A stretch of DNA of 64,000 nucleotides from contig JACRPL010000012.1 of the NCBI GenBank assembly GCA_016223245.1, forward strand, positions 1 to 64,000. Direction: 5' to 3'. The notes beneath the pieces were generated by a model. It did no database searches. It was not told the DNA's origin and saw nothing but the letters and a program-made list of their open reading frames with translations. Positions 61,700-64,000 of this stretch are shown piece by piece. Origin of the DNA: Candidatus Saganbacteria bacterium (GTDB lineage Bacteria > Margulisbacteria > WOR-1 > XYC2-FULL-46-14 > XYC2-FULL-37-10). Positions within the stretch are counted from its first letter, which is position 1; each line of letters starts with the position of its first letter. A program made the position numbers and the translations under genes.

Positions 61700-62562
61700 C
61701 GGGAATTAAACTTAATAATCCGGTAATGGTCGCGTCAGGAACTTTTGGGAACGGAAAAGAATATGCCGACCTCATAGACATAGAAAAGCTTGGTGCAATT
61801 ATAACCAAGTCGATAAGCCTGAACCCAAGAGAAGGCAATCCCCCTCCCCGCATTTGTGAAACACCGTCGGGAATGCTCAATTCGATCGGGCTTCAAAACG
61901 ACGGGCTTAAAGTATTTATCGATGAACATTTAAAATTCCTTTCAAAATATAAAGTTCCGGTCATTGTAAACATAGCAGGCGAAACAGATCAAGAATGTGT
62001 TGAACTAGCAAAAGCCCTTTCAAAAGAACCGACAGTCAAAGGCTTGGAACTAAATATTTCATGCCCCAATGTCAAACAAGGCGGTATGCAATTCGGATGT
62101 TCGCCAACTGGGACCGAAGAGATAGTTAAAGCCGTGCGTAAGGCAACGGATCTGCCGCTAATAGTAAAATTATCGCCAAATGTAACAGATATCGTTCAGA
62201 TAGCAGAAGCGGCAGTATCTGCAGGAGCTGACGCCCTATCGCTAATAAATACACTTCTCGGAATGGCAGTAGATGTAAAGGAAAGAAAATTTAAGATCGC
62301 AAGGAAAGTTGGAGGGTTATCAGGCCCTGCAATCCGCCCGGTCGCCGTCAGAATGGTTTATCAGGTTGCATCAGCGGTCAAAGTCCCCGTGATCGGAATT
62401 GGCGGTATATTAACATTAGATGATGCTTTAGAATTCTTCATGGTCGGAGCTTCGGCAGTTCAGGTTGGAACAGGGAACTTTGTAGATAGTAAAACAGCCC
62501 TTAATATCATCGAAGGCTTAAAATCTTATGACCTCAACGACATCAAGGGCTGCCTGCTTTAA
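61690..62562 (+). CDS. pyrD: dihydroorotate dehydrogenase, NAD-linked class 1B
   Basis: A 290-residue TIM-barrel flavoenzyme with ASGTFGNGKEY, the active-site Cys in LELNISCPNVK (near 130) and the FMN-binding GIGGI segment. It oxidises dihydroorotate to orotate in pyrimidine synthesis. With pyrK it forms the class 1B complex. Length is normal. Confidence 0.96.
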   Translation: MELAGIKLNNPVMVASGTFGNGKEYADLIDIEKLGAIITKSISLNPREGNPPPRICETPSGMLNSIGLQNDGLKVFIDEHLKFLSKYKVPVIVNIAGETDQECVELAKALSKEPTVKGLELNISCPNVKQGGMQFGCSPTGTEEIVKAVRKATDLPLIVKLSPNVTDIVQIAEAAVSAGADALSLINTLLGMAVDVKERKFKIARKVGGLSGPAIRPVAVRMVYQVASAVKVPVIGIGGILTLDDALEFFMVGASAVQVGTGNFVDSKTALNIIEGLKSYDLNDIKGCLL

Positions 62563-62621
62563 CCCCCTCTTCCGCTTCGCTCCATCTCCCCCTTATCAAG
62601 GGGGAGATTATAGAGGGGGTG
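62562..62621. repeat. family-2 palindrome (copy 6)
   Basis: ACCCCCTCT and AGAGGGGGT form the outer arms, with the inner stem ATCTCCCCCTTATCAAGGGG. It lies between pyrD and a convergent gene and may also stop transcription, but no T-run follows. Confidence 0.85.
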
Positions 62622-62624
62622 AAA

Positions 62625-63323
62625 TTACATCTTGAACAGGTCGTCCGATATATCTTCGTTAACTTTGATATCCTTGAAACTCATTTCTGTCGCGATCTTT
62701 TTACCGAAAAGATTTACTTCCATGCCCATTTTTGATACAACATCTATCCCGGCGACTTTTGAATAGGTAAGCTGTGTCCCGCTTATCACTTTGCCGTCGG
62801 TCCCGATGACCACCAATTTTGTCGGCAAATACGCATCCTTTTTGACGACAACTTCAACTTTCGAAACAAGAGGATTTTCTTTCTTGGGGATCGCTGTGAT
62901 CACATATGAATCCGATTGCTCTTTGATGGAGAGATTATTTTTTTCCAGCCCTGCCAGAACATCCAATGGATTTTTCCCGATATCTTCTCTTCCCGATTTT
63001 TTCCTAAGATCGTCTATTTTATCTACTTTTGTCTGTCCATGGGCCGTAAGTTTAATCCTATTCCCGTTAACAATCGTTACTTTATCCTTATCCGACTCAA
63101 TCCTCATTTTATCTTTCCCTTTGAACATCATTTTAGCCAACTGCGAGGATTTTTTTGACTTTTCGCCAAGCATCTTGACCGAAATCGTAGCCGAAAACGT
63201 TTTTATTTTTTCATAATTGGCCTTTGCTTTTGAAAGCACGTCATTCGCGCTAATTGCGAAAGCACCTGTTGAAAACGCGAACAACAGGACGAAACCCAAT
63301 AATACCGATAACTTTTTACCCAT
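62625..63323 (-). CDS. LolA-like periplasmic lipoprotein-carrier protein
   Basis: A 232-residue protein with a signal peptide (KLSVLLGFVLLFAFSTGAFA, cleavage near 24), then a beta-rich half-barrel of the LolA/LolB/DUF4292 type (TFSATISVKMLG start, FKDIKVNEDISDDLF end). It probably carries lipoproteins or other lipids across the periplasm. It has a paralogue directly upstream (63335). Sequence similarity to true LolA is modest. Confidence 0.78.
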   Translation of the reverse strand: MGKKLSVLLGFVLLFAFSTGAFAISANDVLSKAKANYEKIKTFSATISVKMLGEKSKKSSQLAKMMFKGKDKMRIESDKDKVTIVNGNRIKLTAHGQTKVDKIDDLRKKSGREDIGKNPLDVLAGLEKNNLSIKEQSDSYVITAIPKKENPLVSKVEVVVKKDAYLPTKLVVIGTDGKVISGTQLTYSKVAGIDVVSKMGMEVNLFGKKIATEMSFKDIKVNEDISDDLFKM

Positions 63324-63334
63324 AATTCAACTCC

Positions 63335-64000
63335 TTATTTTATTTCGAACAATTTATCCGACAAACCTTCGTTCACCTTAACATTGTCAAATCTCATCTC
63401 GATCTCCATCTTGCCTCCCGGGACCACAATCGATGATGTGTTTTTTGATATGACCCAGATATCTTTGACTTTCGTATAATCGATATCGGATGCGCTCACC
63501 AATTTGTCCGATGTGTTGTATATCTCGATCTTGACCGGAAGATTCCTCGACCCGTCGATATAGAACTTCATCATTCCCATAAATTTGTTCTTTTCCTTTG
63601 GGACTCCGGTTATGATGTAAGATTTTGATATAACTCCCTTTTCTTCCAATTTGAGGTCAAAATAATCAAGAACTTTTGTTTGGTCGATCGGGCTCGAACC
63701 AACACTTGATTGCCCCAATTTACCCTTTAATTTCTTGAGGTCTTGGACGAACTTTTGGCCAGTTGCGGGGTTTAGCACCTCCATTTTATCTTTGTTGGTT
63801 ATCGTTACCTGGTTCAAAGGAGATGTCATTTCCATCCTGCTCGCATCAGAGCCTTTTACCATGATGGAACCCTTCTGCTCCATTGCTTTTTTATCTTTCA
63901 TATCGGATTTAATGACCGTCGTTATATCGGCGGACATGTCTTCTATTTTATTCTGGTTCGCCCTAACCTTATTCAACAAGTCTTCGATTTTTTGGTCCAT
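63335..64000 (-). CDS. second LolA-like protein, N-terminus outside the window
   Basis: The 221 residues seen match the neighbour at 62625 in the same architecture (VRANQNKIEDMSADITTVIK start, FDNVKVNEGLSDKLFEIK end). The frame reaches the last base of the window. The apparent Met at 64000 lacks a signal peptide, so the real start very likely lies beyond. Tandem paralogues may divide substrates. Confidence 0.75.
   Translation of the reverse strand: MDQKIEDLLNKVRANQNKIEDMSADITTVIKSDMKDKKAMEQKGSIMVKGSDASRMEMTSPLNQVTITNKDKMEVLNPATGQKFVQDLKKLKGKLGQSSVGSSPIDQTKVLDYFDLKLEEKGVISKSYIITGVPKEKNKFMGMMKFYIDGSRNLPVKIEIYNTSDKLVSASDIDYTKVKDIWVISKNTSSIVVPGGKMEIEMRFDNVKVNEGLSDKLFEIK

Overview
The window looks like a chromosomal segment of an uncultivated diderm bacterium with moderate-to-low GC. 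Lipopolysaccharide genes (gmhA, hldE, an lptC-type and an lptF/G-type gene), two LolA-like periplasmic proteins and a flagellar export cluster argue for an outer membrane and a flagellum. The gene mix, the 23S intron and the heavy load of small palindromic repeats resemble candidate phyla such as Margulisbacteria/WOR-1. This placement is an inference from gene content; no phylogeny was run.

Layout. 1-7210: a minus-strand rRNA operon, 16S - tRNA-Ile - tRNA-Ala - 23S, cut at its 23S 3' end. The 23S gene holds a group I intron with a LAGLIDADG ORF. An IS sits in the 16S-23S spacer, and the 23S keeps its own consensus promoter. The 16S gene lacks about 150 conserved nt. 7250-12826: holB-like, ricT, HIT, rpsU, lptF/G and a TPR gene. 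12905-24324: FemAB, DUF559, pabA/trpG, FmdB, serS, cysS-cysE, a K+ channel, asd, a JAB peptidase and unknowns. 24428-26583: lexA with a probable operator, then an orphan DNA methyltransferase with a decayed restriction enzyme. 26677-32316: gmhA-hldE-TPR-lptC-trxB-AEC permease. 32292-37440: larE, then iscS-iscU-mnmA behind a consensus promoter carrying a perfect palindrome, CBM48, nadA and a response regulator. 37681-48567: tRNA-CAU, tilS-folP-folK, tsaE-tsaB, ispE, rpsT, accD-accA, tRNA-Leu genes, rho and murF. 48612-58197: fliK-like, hook/rod protein, fliM-N-O-P-Q-R, flhB, flhA and a FliA-type sigma factor. 58276-59551: a toxin-antitoxin operon with a DUF3467 gene, then three tRNAs. 59776-64000: FAD oxidoreductase, pyrK-pyrD and two LolA-like genes.

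How the parts fit. tilS, mnmA, tsaB, tsaE, iscS and iscU serve tRNA modification and Fe-S supply. pabA, folP and folK serve folate. cysE, cysS, serS and asd serve amino-acid supply and charging. gmhA, hldE, lptC, lptF/G and the LolA-like pair serve the outer membrane.

The most unusual signals are: (i) at least three families of short palindromes, plus arrays of short repeated words, that lie between genes and also in frame inside conserved proteins; (ii) broken tRNA copies next to intact tRNAs, each interrupted by such a palindrome, including a tRNA-Leu split around another complete tRNA-Leu; (iii) many genes whose -10 box places the transcription start at or next to the start codon, implying leaderless mRNAs; (iv) the odd rRNA locus. 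No stretch over 300 bases is without an annotated feature.
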